A DNA stretch of 31,235 bases, taken from assembly GCA_041946965.1 (NCBI GenBank), contig JBHGBM010000067.1:1-31235 (forward strand), read 5' to 3'. How positions within the stretch are numbered: the stretch's first letter is position 1; the number at the start of each line of letters is the position of its first letter. This document shows positions 25,324-31,235 of this stretch, piece by piece. The notes under the pieces are model-generated. The model had not been told where the DNA came from. It did not search any database and saw nothing but the letters and a program-made list of their open reading frames with translations. The position numbers were made by a program, and so were the translations under genes. This DNA comes from JBHGBM01 sp041946965. Lineage in GTDB: Bacteria > Acidobacteriota > Terriglobia > Bryobacterales > Bryobacteraceae.

Positions 25324-26166
25324 ATGAGCATCAGCACCACGAGGCGCGGTTTCCTGGGCGGCGCGGCCGCCGGACTCGGGCTGGCCGCGGCGCCGGGCGC
25401 CTCGGCCGGCGTCGACAACGAAGCGCTAGGCTTCAAACTGGGCGTGGCCACTTACTCGCTCCGCATGTTCCAGCGCGGCCTGGCAATCAAGATGATCAGG
25501 ACGATTCAGACGCCTTACGTCTCGATCAAGGAGTTCCACCTGCCCATCAGCGCGCCGCGCGAGGAATGGGGGCGCGGCCGCAAGGAGTTCGAGAAGGCCG
25601 GCCTGAAGATCATGAGCGGCGGCAACGTCTCCTTTCCGGCCGACGATGCCGAAGATATCCGCCACAAGTTCGAGTACGCCAAGACGTCCGGCATGCCCAT
25701 GATGGTCTGCGCGCCCACCCACCAAAACCTGGCGCGCCTGGAGAAATTCGTCCAGGAGTACAACATCAAGCTCGCCATCCACAATCACGGTCCCGAGGAC
25801 AAGCACTTCCCCACACCGCAATCCGTGCTCTCGGCCGTAAAGAATATGGATCCGCGCATCGGGCTGTGCCTGGACATCGGCCATTCGGCCCGCACCGGCG
25901 TGGACCTGGTTCAGAGCTTCGTGGAAGCCGGCAGCCGCTTGCTCGACGTCCACGTGAAGGACCTCCGCTCGCCGACCGCCAAGGAGAGCCAGTGCGACGT
26001 GGGGGACGGCGCGCTTCCCATCGTGGCCATCTTCAAGCAGCTCAAGAAGATGAACTATACGGGCTGCGTCAACCTGGAGTATGAGATCAACGCCGACGAT
26101 CCTCTGACCGGGATGCTGAAGTCGTTCTCTTACATGCGCGGCGTATTGGCGGGACTTAAGGGATAG
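25324..26166 (+). CDS. Tat-signal sugar phosphate isomerase/epimerase family protein
   Basis: 280 residues from the ATG at 25324, which has GGAGG 10 nt upstream; a start at 25303 would lie before this site. The N-terminus TTRRGFLGGAAAGLGLAAAPGASAG is a clear twin-arginine signal, so the enzyme is folded before export. The TIM-barrel core has GVATYSLRMFQRG, KLAIHNHGPEDKHFPT, IGLCLDIGHSARTG (metal Asp and His), LLDVHVKDL and CVNLEYEINADDP (Glu), which are the usual metal ligands of the xylose-isomerase-like fold. Export suggests work on a periplasmic sugar or glycoside rather than a sugar phosphate. It is followed after 1 bp by the PGPGW gene and may be cotranscribed with it. It is a distant relative of the cytoplasmic TIM-barrel protein at 2513-3340. 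Confidence 0.92.
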   Translation: MSISTTRRGFLGGAAAGLGLAAAPGASAGVDNEALGFKLGVATYSLRMFQRGLAIKMIRTIQTPYVSIKEFHLPISAPREEWGRGRKEFEKAGLKIMSGGNVSFPADDAEDIRHKFEYAKTSGMPMMVCAPTHQNLARLEKFVQEYNIKLAIHNHGPEDKHFPTPQSVLSAVKNMDPRIGLCLDIGHSARTGVDLVQSFVEAGSRLLDVHVKDLRSPTAKESQCDVGDGALPIVAIFKQLKKMNYTGCVNLEYEINADDPLTGMLKSFSYMRGVLAGLKG

Positions 26167-26167
26167 G

Positions 26168-26371
26168 GTGAGCCGCGCCGTCCGTCATATCTGGGGATGG
26201 GTCCTGGTGCTGCTCGGCGTTATCGGCTTGATCCTCCCCGTCATGCCCGGATGGGTGTTCCTGATTCCCGGGTTGGTGATCCTCGCCGATTATTTCACCT
26301 GGGCTCGCCAGCTTCTGGAGTGGGCCAAGCGGAAGGTGGGCTATGGAGATTCCGATCGGAACGGTCCATGA
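26168..26371 (+). CDS. Small PGPGW-type transmembrane protein
   Basis: 67 residues, starting with GTG at 26168, which follows AAGGGATAGG. The sequence matches the PGPGW/TIGR02611-type membrane proteins: WGWVLVLLGVIGLILPVMPG, then WVFLIPGLVILADYF, then an amphipathic WARQLLEWAKRKV tail. Two short hydrophobic helices with a Pro-Gly turn give a helical hairpin in the inner membrane. Function is unknown. It begins 1 bp after the isomerase stop and overlaps the thioesterase gene by 29 bp, so three genes appear to form one transcript. Confidence 0.82.
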   Translation: MSRAVRHIWGWVLVLLGVIGLILPVMPGWVFLIPGLVILADYFTWARQLLEWAKRKVGYGDSDRNGP

Positions 26372-26744
26372 GCATGGACTGCTCGTGACCGCCGAAGTGG
26401 CGATCAGTTTCACCGGAGTGGAAGAAGCCCGCGTGCTGAGCACGCCTCACATGATCGGGTTCATGGAGATGTGCTGCCGGAACGCCGTGCTGCCCTTCGT
26501 GGGAGAGGGTTACGACACCGTGGGCACCCACGTCAACGTGTTCCATCTTGCGGCCACGCCCGTGGGGATGCTGGTCGCCTTCCGCGCACAGGTCACCTCC
26601 GTTGAGGACCGGCGCGTGAATTTCAAAGTGGAAGCCTTCGACGAAAAAGAAAAGATCGGCGAAGGCACTCACCAGCGCGCCATCATCAACGTGGCCCGCT
26701 TCGGCGCCAGAGTCCAGGCAAAGAAGAACTCCGCCGCTCTCTGA
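26343..26744 (+). CDS. Hotdog-fold thioesterase, fluoroacetyl-CoA thioesterase (FlK)-like
   Basis: 133 residues, a single hotdog domain. The catalytic set known from FlK of Streptomyces cattleya (Thr42, Glu50, His76) appears at the same spacing as Thr34 (VLSTPHMIGFMEM), Glu42 and His68 (THVNVFHLAATPVGM). The C-terminal half (VNFKVEAFDEKEKIGEGTHQ) is typical of this branch. Such enzymes hydrolyse acyl-CoA thioesters. FlK itself detoxifies fluoroacetyl-CoA, but most relatives are not known to act on fluorinated substrates, so a general short acyl-CoA role is more likely. It overlaps the PGPGW gene by 29 bp in another frame. Its stop lies in the loop of a perfect GC hairpin shared with the convergent YIP1 gene. 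Confidence 0.88.
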   Translation: MEIPIGTVHEHGLLVTAEVAISFTGVEEARVLSTPHMIGFMEMCCRNAVLPFVGEGYDTVGTHVNVFHLAATPVGMLVAFRAQVTSVEDRRVNFKVEAFDEKEKIGEGTHQRAIINVARFGARVQAKKNSAAL

Positions 26745-26750
26745 CGGCGG
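26731..26750. terminator. Candidate bidirectional terminator hairpin between convergent genes
   Basis: CCGCCG and CGGCGG form a perfect 6-bp all-GC stem around an 8-nt loop that includes the thioesterase stop codon. It ends exactly before the stop of the convergent YIP1 gene. No T-run follows on either side, so it is not a classical intrinsic terminator. Confidence 0.4.
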
Positions 26751-27485
26751 TCAGCCCATGATGCCGGCCCATGCGGCCTTGACCGCGATCCAGAGCAGCC
26801 ATGGGATCACCACCGCCGGAAGCGCTTTGCCGGCCGTTACCCGGCGCGAGGCCGCGCTGATTCCGATGGCCATCAGGATCATCGACCAGATGGTGAACAG
26901 GTCGATGGACCCCGCCACCGACATGACCGCTTTCGACGTGGTCTCCGGATCCAGGAACGCGCCTGCATTGAACGCCGTGGGGTTCTGGAGGTTGAACTCG
27001 TCCGGGTTCTTGAGGAACATGACCGCGATGCCCGCGGCGGAGTTGATCACGCCCGGGACAAAGGAATATGCCGTGATGCCGAACATCTGCTTGAAATTGG
27101 CGCCCGAACCCACCATTTTGCCGGTGAGCAGCAGCACGCCGGCAATCACCAGCGCCATCACGGGCACACTCACCGCCGGTCCCACGTAGCCCATCACCGG
27201 TGCGATCTTCATCTGCATCGCAAGAGCCCGCTCCCGCTGCTCCGGCGTAAGCTGCTGGGTCCGCCTGTTGGTTTCGAGTTGCTGGCGCATGAACCTCTCC
27301 CAGCCCACACGCTGGGTGAAGCAGGCGACGAAAACGATCGCCGCCACGATGACGAGCAGCAGGGGCGCCCAGGGACGCGGCCGCTGCGCGATATCGGCAA
27401 ACGCCTTCTTGGGCTCCAGCAGAACATTGGCAAGCCGGGCCGGTTCGCTCATCGGCGCGGCTGGCGTTTCCGGTTCAGGGCTCAT
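26751..27485 (-). CDS. YIP1 family membrane protein
   Basis: 244 residues. After a Pro-rich cytoplasmic start (SPEPETPAAPMSEPARLANVLLEPKKAFADIAQRP in two parts, with the family's typical W/P segment before helix 1) about five membrane helices follow. Examples are PLLLVIVAAIVFVACFT, VPVMALVIAGVLLLTG, FVPGVINSAAGIAVMFL and ALPAVVIPWLLWIAVKAAW. This is the YIP1 architecture. Bacterial members have no established function. AGGAG lies 6 nt before the ATG. An extended -10 is seen 23 nt upstream of the start. Confidence 0.86.
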   Translation of the reverse strand: MSPEPETPAAPMSEPARLANVLLEPKKAFADIAQRPRPWAPLLLVIVAAIVFVACFTQRVGWERFMRQQLETNRRTQQLTPEQRERALAMQMKIAPVMGYVGPAVSVPVMALVIAGVLLLTGKMVGSGANFKQMFGITAYSFVPGVINSAAGIAVMFLKNPDEFNLQNPTAFNAGAFLDPETTSKAVMSVAGSIDLFTIWSMILMAIGISAASRRVTAGKALPAVVIPWLLWIAVKAAWAGIMG

Positions 27486-27507
27486 AATCGGCTCCTACGG
27501 TTGAGGA

Positions 27508-27516
27508 ATTATCGCA
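27508..27516 (-). promoter_or_regulatory. Extended -10 promoter element of YIP1 gene
   Basis: TGCGATAAT on the minus strand is an extended -10 (TG, one base, GATAAT). It leaves a leader of about 16 nt that contains the AGGAG ribosome binding site. The -35 region is weak. Nothing else is recognisable in the 100-bp gap between YIP1 and the flavin reductase stop. Confidence 0.45.
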
Positions 27517-27585
27517 GATTTCACTCCCGCACACCATGCGGAGACTTTGCCCGGCAGATCGTTGCCCCGCACGGCCGGCCCGGAA

Positions 27586-28152
27586 TCACGGCCTTGCGAC
27601 CGGCAGCGCCGGCTGCGGTTCGCGCAGACGTTCTGCCGCATCTTCGTCCGCGTACGCAGCCACGATCTCGCCGAAATACACCCGGTGAAAGTCGCCCGTG
27701 GGATAAGCATCGTCCAGAACCGCCTGGACCAGCGCCGCGGGGACCACATCGTTTCGGTGCAGTGTGCGGCATTCATAGTGCACGACGCATTCCGCGATGA
27801 CCGGGGGCCGGACCTGTCTGCCGGGAGTCAGGCTCAGCCCGGCTTGCTGGAACTTGTCGCCATCCCGGCCGGAAACCGTCCCGCAGAGGTTCACGGCCGC
27901 GGCCAGTTCCCGAGGGGGCACGTTGACCGTGAACTCGCCCACCTGTTCCAGACGGCTGTAGGTGTAGCGCGATGGCCGGACCAGGACGATGAACGTCGGC
28001 CGTCCCCAGATCGAGCCGACGGCGCCCCAGCCGATCGTCATCACATTGGGCTTTCCACCCGCGTCCGTAGTGACCAGCAAGAGCCCGTCCTGCCGCATTC
28101 TTTGCATCGTCTGGTCGAAGTAATCGCTGTACCGAATCGTCTTCTTGGCCAT
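27586..28152 (-). CDS. Flavin reductase domain (FMN-binding) protein
   Basis: 188 residues from the ATG at 28152, preferred because GGAG lies 6 nt upstream; an ATG at 28164 is also in frame. The flavin-reductase-like split barrel is recognisable: GLLLVTTDAGGKPNVMTIGW, FIVLVRPSRYTYSRLEQVGEFTVN in two neighbouring segments, GRDGDKFQQAGL, and CVVHYECRTLHRND with the closing HRVYFGEIVAAYAD. Such proteins bind FMN and either reduce flavin with NAD(P)H for a partner monooxygenase or act alone on small substrates. No monooxygenase gene is nearby. It is divergent from the sulfatase gene, 35 bp apart. Confidence 0.9.
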   Translation of the reverse strand: MAKKTIRYSDYFDQTMQRMRQDGLLLVTTDAGGKPNVMTIGWGAVGSIWGRPTFIVLVRPSRYTYSRLEQVGEFTVNVPPRELAAAVNLCGTVSGRDGDKFQQAGLSLTPGRQVRPPVIAECVVHYECRTLHRNDVVPAALVQAVLDDAYPTGDFHRVYFGEIVAAYADEDAAERLREPQPALPVARP

Positions 28153-28187
28153 GTCCGGCTCCATCTGACCTTCGATTGAAAGGTAGC

Positions 28188-29708
28188 ATGAAGAGAATGA
28201 ACCGGCGAGAATTTCTCCAAACCAGCGGTGCGGCGGCTGCGGCCCCCGGCGCCCAGCGTCCCAACGTGCTGTTTATCATGGCGGACCAGTTGCGCTTCGA
28301 CTGCCTGGGCGCGAACGGCAATGGTATCGTCAAGACTCCGAACATAGACCGGCTGGCGGAGCAATCGGTAAACCTCACCAACGCCTTCGTGCAGGCGCCC
28401 GTGTGCGTGCCGTCGCGCATCAGTTTCTTTACCGGGCGGTATCCCCACAGCCACAAGAACCGTGTGAACTACACGCCTTGCGACGCCCGCGAGATTATGA
28501 TCCAGCGCAGGCTGCGGCAGGCCGGCTACCGGACGGCTTCGGTCGGGAAGTTGCACTTCACCCCGCCGACCGCCGATCATGCGCGAGACACGGGTTTCGA
28601 CCAGGTTCAACTCGATGACGGACACGGCCGCCTCGACCAGTACTCCGATTACGCGAAATGGCGTAAGCTGCACGACCCCAAAGCGGACGTGCCCTACGAC
28701 GCAACCGTGAAGAACCGCAAGGACGGCGGGAACCCCCATCGCGCAGTGATCGACTACGAGTTCACGCAAACGGCCTGGGTGGGGGAGAAGTCCTGCGAGA
28801 TACTCCGGACTCTCGCCGCGGGCCGCGCGCCGTTCTTTCTGTTCTCGTCGTTTTTCAAGCCGCACGCTCCGCGCACGGTTCCGGCGCCGTTCGACTCGCT
28901 GTACGACGGCGTGGAGATTCCGATGGCGCCGCCCGTGAGCCTCGCATATATCCAATCGCTCCCGAAGCCCGTGCAGGCTCAGATTCTGCGAGGCAAGCCG
29001 CGCTACAACATGGACCGCACGCTGCTTCAGTGGGACTACCGCAGTTATTACGGCCTGATCACCGCGGTGGACCGGCAGGTCGGGCGCATTCTGGATGAGC
29101 TCGAAAAATCGGGACAGGCGAACAACACCATCGTGGTCTTCACGTCCGATCACGGCGATCAGATGCTGGCTCATGGACTCGAAGGCAAGAACGTGTTCTT
29201 CGAGGAATCGGTGCACGTCCCGCTGCTCGTGCGTTACCCGGAACGCCTCCAGCCCGGCAAGCGGACGGAGTTGATCGAAGCCATGGACGTCTGCCCGACC
29301 CTTCTCGACCTGTGCGGCCTGCCCGTGCCGGAAGAGTGCCAGGGGCGCAGCTTTGCGCAGATAACCGGCGGCCCGGGCGGCTACAGGCCGCGCGAATTTG
29401 TGTTCTCCGAGAACATCATTCCGGAAGTGATTACGGGCGGGGCTTTGAACATGCCTTTCGAGCCGGGCAAGGGCGTCGGCGGCATTCCGCATCCGGACGC
29501 GAAGATGATCCGCACGAAGAAGTGGAAGCTGAACTACTATCCCAGCGGCGCCGGAGAGCTTTACGACCTGGAGAACGATCCGCAAGAGTACCGCAACCTC
29601 TATGCGGATGGCCGGGAGTCCGTCATCCGGGAACTGAAGGGGTTGTTGCTCGACTTGCTCATCACGGCGGACGAAAATGACCAGATCGCCCGAAAGTGGG
29701 TTATCTGA
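28188..29708 (+). CDS. Tat-signal type I sulfatase
   Basis: 506 residues from the ATG at 28188 (AAAGG 4 nt upstream); ATG 28197 and TTG 28176 are alternatives. NRREFLQTSGAAAAAPG is a twin-arginine signal. The sulfatase core starts with PNVLFIMADQLRFDCLG (metal Asp33). The formylglycine motif is C-V-P-S-R at residues 73-77, followed by FFTGRYPHSH. Later metal and substrate motifs are GKLHF, FKPHAPR and FTSDHGDQM. The C-terminal subdomain has KWKLNYYPSGAGELYDLEND. It hydrolyses sulfate esters, probably on a polysaccharide or glycoside, after Cys73 becomes formylglycine in the cytoplasm, which suits Tat export of a folded protein. The maturase gene is not in the window. It stands alone, between the divergent flavin reductase and the IS21-type element. 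Confidence 0.94.
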   Translation: MKRMNRREFLQTSGAAAAAPGAQRPNVLFIMADQLRFDCLGANGNGIVKTPNIDRLAEQSVNLTNAFVQAPVCVPSRISFFTGRYPHSHKNRVNYTPCDAREIMIQRRLRQAGYRTASVGKLHFTPPTADHARDTGFDQVQLDDGHGRLDQYSDYAKWRKLHDPKADVPYDATVKNRKDGGNPHRAVIDYEFTQTAWVGEKSCEILRTLAAGRAPFFLFSSFFKPHAPRTVPAPFDSLYDGVEIPMAPPVSLAYIQSLPKPVQAQILRGKPRYNMDRTLLQWDYRSYYGLITAVDRQVGRILDELEKSGQANNTIVVFTSDHGDQMLAHGLEGKNVFFEESVHVPLLVRYPERLQPGKRTELIEAMDVCPTLLDLCGLPVPEECQGRSFAQITGGPGGYRPREFVFSENIIPEVITGGALNMPFEPGKGVGGIPHPDAKMIRTKKWKLNYYPSGAGELYDLENDPQEYRNLYADGRESVIRELKGLLLDLLITADENDQIARKWVI

Positions 29709-29983
29709 ACTCAGAATGTCATCGATCATCTGAAAACGTAGTTTTCTGAACTTCTGCCGGGCCCCAAGCGACATCATCTGCGCCGCAGGCGCGCGTCATC
29801 CGTCGATCATCCGGTCTGTGCGCCGATGTTGTATGGTCTTTTCTCGAAGGCGGGAGGGTCTGTGGGACCCCGCCGTCGCAACCGGCGGAGTTCCCGTTTG
29901 GCAACCTTCGGCAGGTCGCCAGGAATGGATGTCTTAACTTGCCATGATCGGCTACCGTTGTCCAGCCCCGCCTGCCGGCGCGG
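29709..29983. other. Non-coding stretch with probable left end of IS21-type element
   Basis: This 275-bp region between the sulfatase stop and the first IS reading frame has no convincing gene. Three related short motifs recur: TCGATCATCTG (29722-29732), ACATCATCTG (29771-29780) and TCGATCATCCG (29803-29813). IS21-family ends usually begin with TG and carry repeated transposase-binding motifs, so the element may begin at TGTCATCGATCATC (29717). GAAAAC-GTA-GTTTTC (29732-29746) is a perfect 6-bp hairpin that could be part of the end or stop transcription from the sulfatase gene. The right end is not present, so the boundary cannot be confirmed. Confidence 0.45.
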
Positions 29984-31180
29984 ATGGCGGTTCATGGCGA
30001 AGCGATTCTCCGTCAACGGGTTTGCCGCGGCAGGCAATGCCACGCGGTGTTCTGGATCTGTCGGCGCTGCGACCGCGGCCAGTGCTATTGCAGTGAGGCT
30101 TGCCGAACCCAAGCCCGGCTCGAGCAGCGCCGCCGCGCCAACTGCCGCCATCAACGGAGCCCGGAGGGACGGCTCGACCATCGCGACCGCCAGCGGGAAT
30201 ACCGGCGGCGCTGCACCGAGCGGACGCCTCAGGCGCGCGTGACGGATCAAGGATCCCTTTCGATCGCTTCCTCGGCCAACATACCCGAGTGGGACGCGCG
30301 ATCGACCGAGACAGCGATCCAACCAAGCCCCGCCGTGATTTTTGCCCGGCGCTGGCCGGAACATCGGCCCGGCCCCCTGCTGCACTGCATCGTCTGCGGC
30401 CGCAGCGGCCGCTTCGTCGATCCCTTCCCACGGATTCGGCCCCGCAGATGAGAGACCCGCATGATCAGTCCAGAAAGCCGCGTGCAAATCCGCCGCTACT
30501 TTTACGCCGAGCACTGGAAAATCGGCACCATCGCCCGAGAACTCGGCGTTCACCCTGACACGGTTCGCCAAGCGGTCGAATCGGACCGCTTCCACCGCAG
30601 CATGCCGCTGCGCCCCTCGATGACCGATCCCTACCTGGCGCTCGTCCGCCAGACCCTGGAGCAGCATCCCCGGCTCACCGCCACGCGCATTTACCAGATG
30701 ATCCACGAGCGCGGCTACGCGGGCAGCGTGGTCCAGTTGCGGCGCGCGGTGGCCCGGTTGCGGCCCGCCCGGTCTGAACCCTTCCTGCGCCTGGAAACGT
30801 TTCCAGCCGAGCAAGCGCAGGTGGACTGGGCTCACTTCGGCCAGGTGGCCGTCGGCCGCGCACGCCGCCAGCTCTCCTGCTTCCTCATCACGCTCTCTTA
30901 CTCCCGCGCTCTATATCTGGAGTTCTTCTTCGACCAGACCATGGAGAACTTTCTGCGTGGGCACGTGCGCGCCTTCCAGGACTGGTCCGGCCAGCCCCGC
31001 GTGATTCTCTACGACAACCTCCGCAGCGCCGTGCTGGAGCGCCGCGGCGACCAGATCCACTTCCACCCGCGGCTGCTGGAGTTGTGCGCCCACTATCACT
31101 TTGCCGCCCGTCCCTGTCAGGTCCGGGCGGGAAATCAAAAAGGGCGCGTGGAGCGCGCCATTCGCTACGTCCGCGATTCA
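29717..31180 (+). mobile_element. Left part of IS21-family insertion sequence, broken at right
   Basis: The segment comprises the candidate left end with repeated motifs, a Cys-rich accessory frame and the first 240 codons of an IstA-type transposase. Beyond 31180 the sequence changes to an unrelated transposase gene, so the rest of istA, the istB ATPase gene and the right terminal repeat are missing from view. Family assignment rests on the transposase; the exact left boundary is tentative. Confidence 0.65.
29984..30451 (+). CDS. Cys-rich IS21-associated accessory protein
   Basis: 155 residues with many Cys and Arg residues. The N-terminal part EAILRQRVCRGRQCHAVFWI, then CRRCDRGQCYCSEACR, carries seven Cys (14, 19, 26, 29, 34, 36, 40) in zinc-finger-like spacing. 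An Arg-rich segment follows (residues 45-80), then VTDQGS, and near the end CIVCGRSGRFVDPFPR holds another Cys pair. From memory, small proteins with this EAILRQRVC / CDRGQ-YC / VTDQGS pattern are encoded directly before istA in one group of IS21-like elements. Function is unknown; DNA binding is plausible. It ends 9 bp before istA, in keeping with a shared transcript. An overlapping long minus-strand frame (29807-30835) has no such signature. The start ATG lacks a good ribosome binding site and could differ. Confidence 0.65.
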   Translation: MAVHGEAILRQRVCRGRQCHAVFWICRRCDRGQCYCSEACRTQARLEQRRRANCRHQRSPEGRLDHRDRQREYRRRCTERTPQARVTDQGSLSIASSANIPEWDARSTETAIQPSPAVIFARRWPEHRPGPLLHCIVCGRSGRFVDPFPRIRPRR

Positions 31181-31213
31181 CGGCGTTCTCGCTGGTGCCA
31201 TAGAAGGCCTTGA
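30461..31213 (+). pseudogene. istA: IS21 family transposase IstA, truncated by foreign sequence
   Basis: 250 codons, against 400-500 for complete IstA. An N-terminal helix-turn-helix (WKIGTIARELGVHPDTVRQAV, residues 19-39 in two parts) precedes the rve integrase core. The DDE residues are present: Asp122 in QAQVDWAHFG, Asp185 in VILYDNLRSAV and Glu231 in NQKGRVERAIRYVRDS. Genuine similarity stops at Ser240 (31180). The last ten residues (RRSRWCHRRP) are read from the antisense of another transposase gene, and the frame ends in a chance stop. The protein lacks its C-terminal domain, so transposition is unlikely from this copy. The break may be a real rearrangement or an assembly join between repeated elements. 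Confidence 0.85.
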
Positions 31214-31235
31214 TCCGCAGATGCTGCTTGATCCA
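31179..31235 (-). pseudogene. Fragment of a second transposase gene, IS4/DDE type, off right edge
   Basis: Read on the minus strand from the right edge, 19 codons give WIKQHLRIKAFYGTSENAV. I recognise this as the conserved C-terminal region of a group of IS4-family DDE transposases, in which it is normally followed by KTQIWIAV. Here it switches after ENAV into the reverse complement of istA. The fragment therefore lacks both the final part of its gene and any terminal inverted repeat, so it is not a clean insertion. Recognition is from memory of the motif. Confidence 0.6.

Noticed and set aside
28041..29777. 578-codon minus-strand frame opposite the sulfatase gene
   Set aside because: The plus strand encodes an intact sulfatase; the minus frame has no family features.
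29807..30835. 342-codon minus-strand frame across the IS region
   Set aside because: It overlaps the istA start and the Cys-rich frame, both with real motifs on the plus strand.

Overview
The window looks like chromosomal DNA of an acidobacterium, probably from the Solibacter/Bryobacter side of the phylum. By eye it is about two-thirds G+C. It carries several hallmarks of that group: a 1,216-residue Oar-type TonB-dependent receptor with an N-terminal carboxypeptidase-regulatory domain, a VWFA-related acidobacterial protein, a PEP-CTERM metalloprotease, a YXWGXW-repeat protein and several Tat-signal sugar enzymes. This assignment rests on protein families recognised by eye; no database search was run. 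No rRNA, tRNA or CRISPR was seen.

Layout. 1-5334: a tight minus-strand operon (Gfo/Idh/MocA oxidoreductase, TIM-barrel isomerase/epimerase, double ThuA-like protein, ceramidase-like protein running off the left edge), divergent from an IclR regulator with a palindrome between them. This is probably an oxidative glycoside-degradation locus. 5612-14789: the TonB receptor, a cysteine desulfurase, a YXWGXW protein, a VWFA protein on the plus strand, the translationally coupled phosphopentomutase and triosephosphate isomerase, and a PEP-CTERM metalloprotease. 14862-22604: PEP carboxylase, a UspA-like protein, KdpE, a shortened KdpD and an APC-type transporter with a Usp-like C-terminal half. 22735-28152: a patatin-like phospholipase, a second Tat-type isomerase, a PGPGW membrane protein, a FlK-like thioesterase, a YIP1 protein and a flavin reductase. 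28188-29708: a Tat-type sulfatase. 29717 to the right edge: the left part of an IS21-type element, broken and joined to a fragment of a second, oppositely oriented transposase gene.

The most interesting signal is in the Kdp region. Two promoters, one before the transporter and one before the UspA-like gene, carry arrays of 11-bp direct repeats (four and six units) in exact 11-bp register. Both arrays end 5 bp before a TANNCT -10 hexamer, which lies only 5-6 bp before the ATG. This is the geometry expected for an OmpR/PhoB-type regulator, most simply the neighbouring KdpE, acting on leaderless transcripts. No kdpFABC genes are present; the transporter resembles KimA-type potassium importers. 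KdpD lacks its usual N-terminal KdpD-Usp half, while Usp-like domains occur on the transporter and as a separate protein. I infer a rewired potassium-homeostasis module. Several other genes in the window also have -10-like hexamers 6-9 nt before the start codon.
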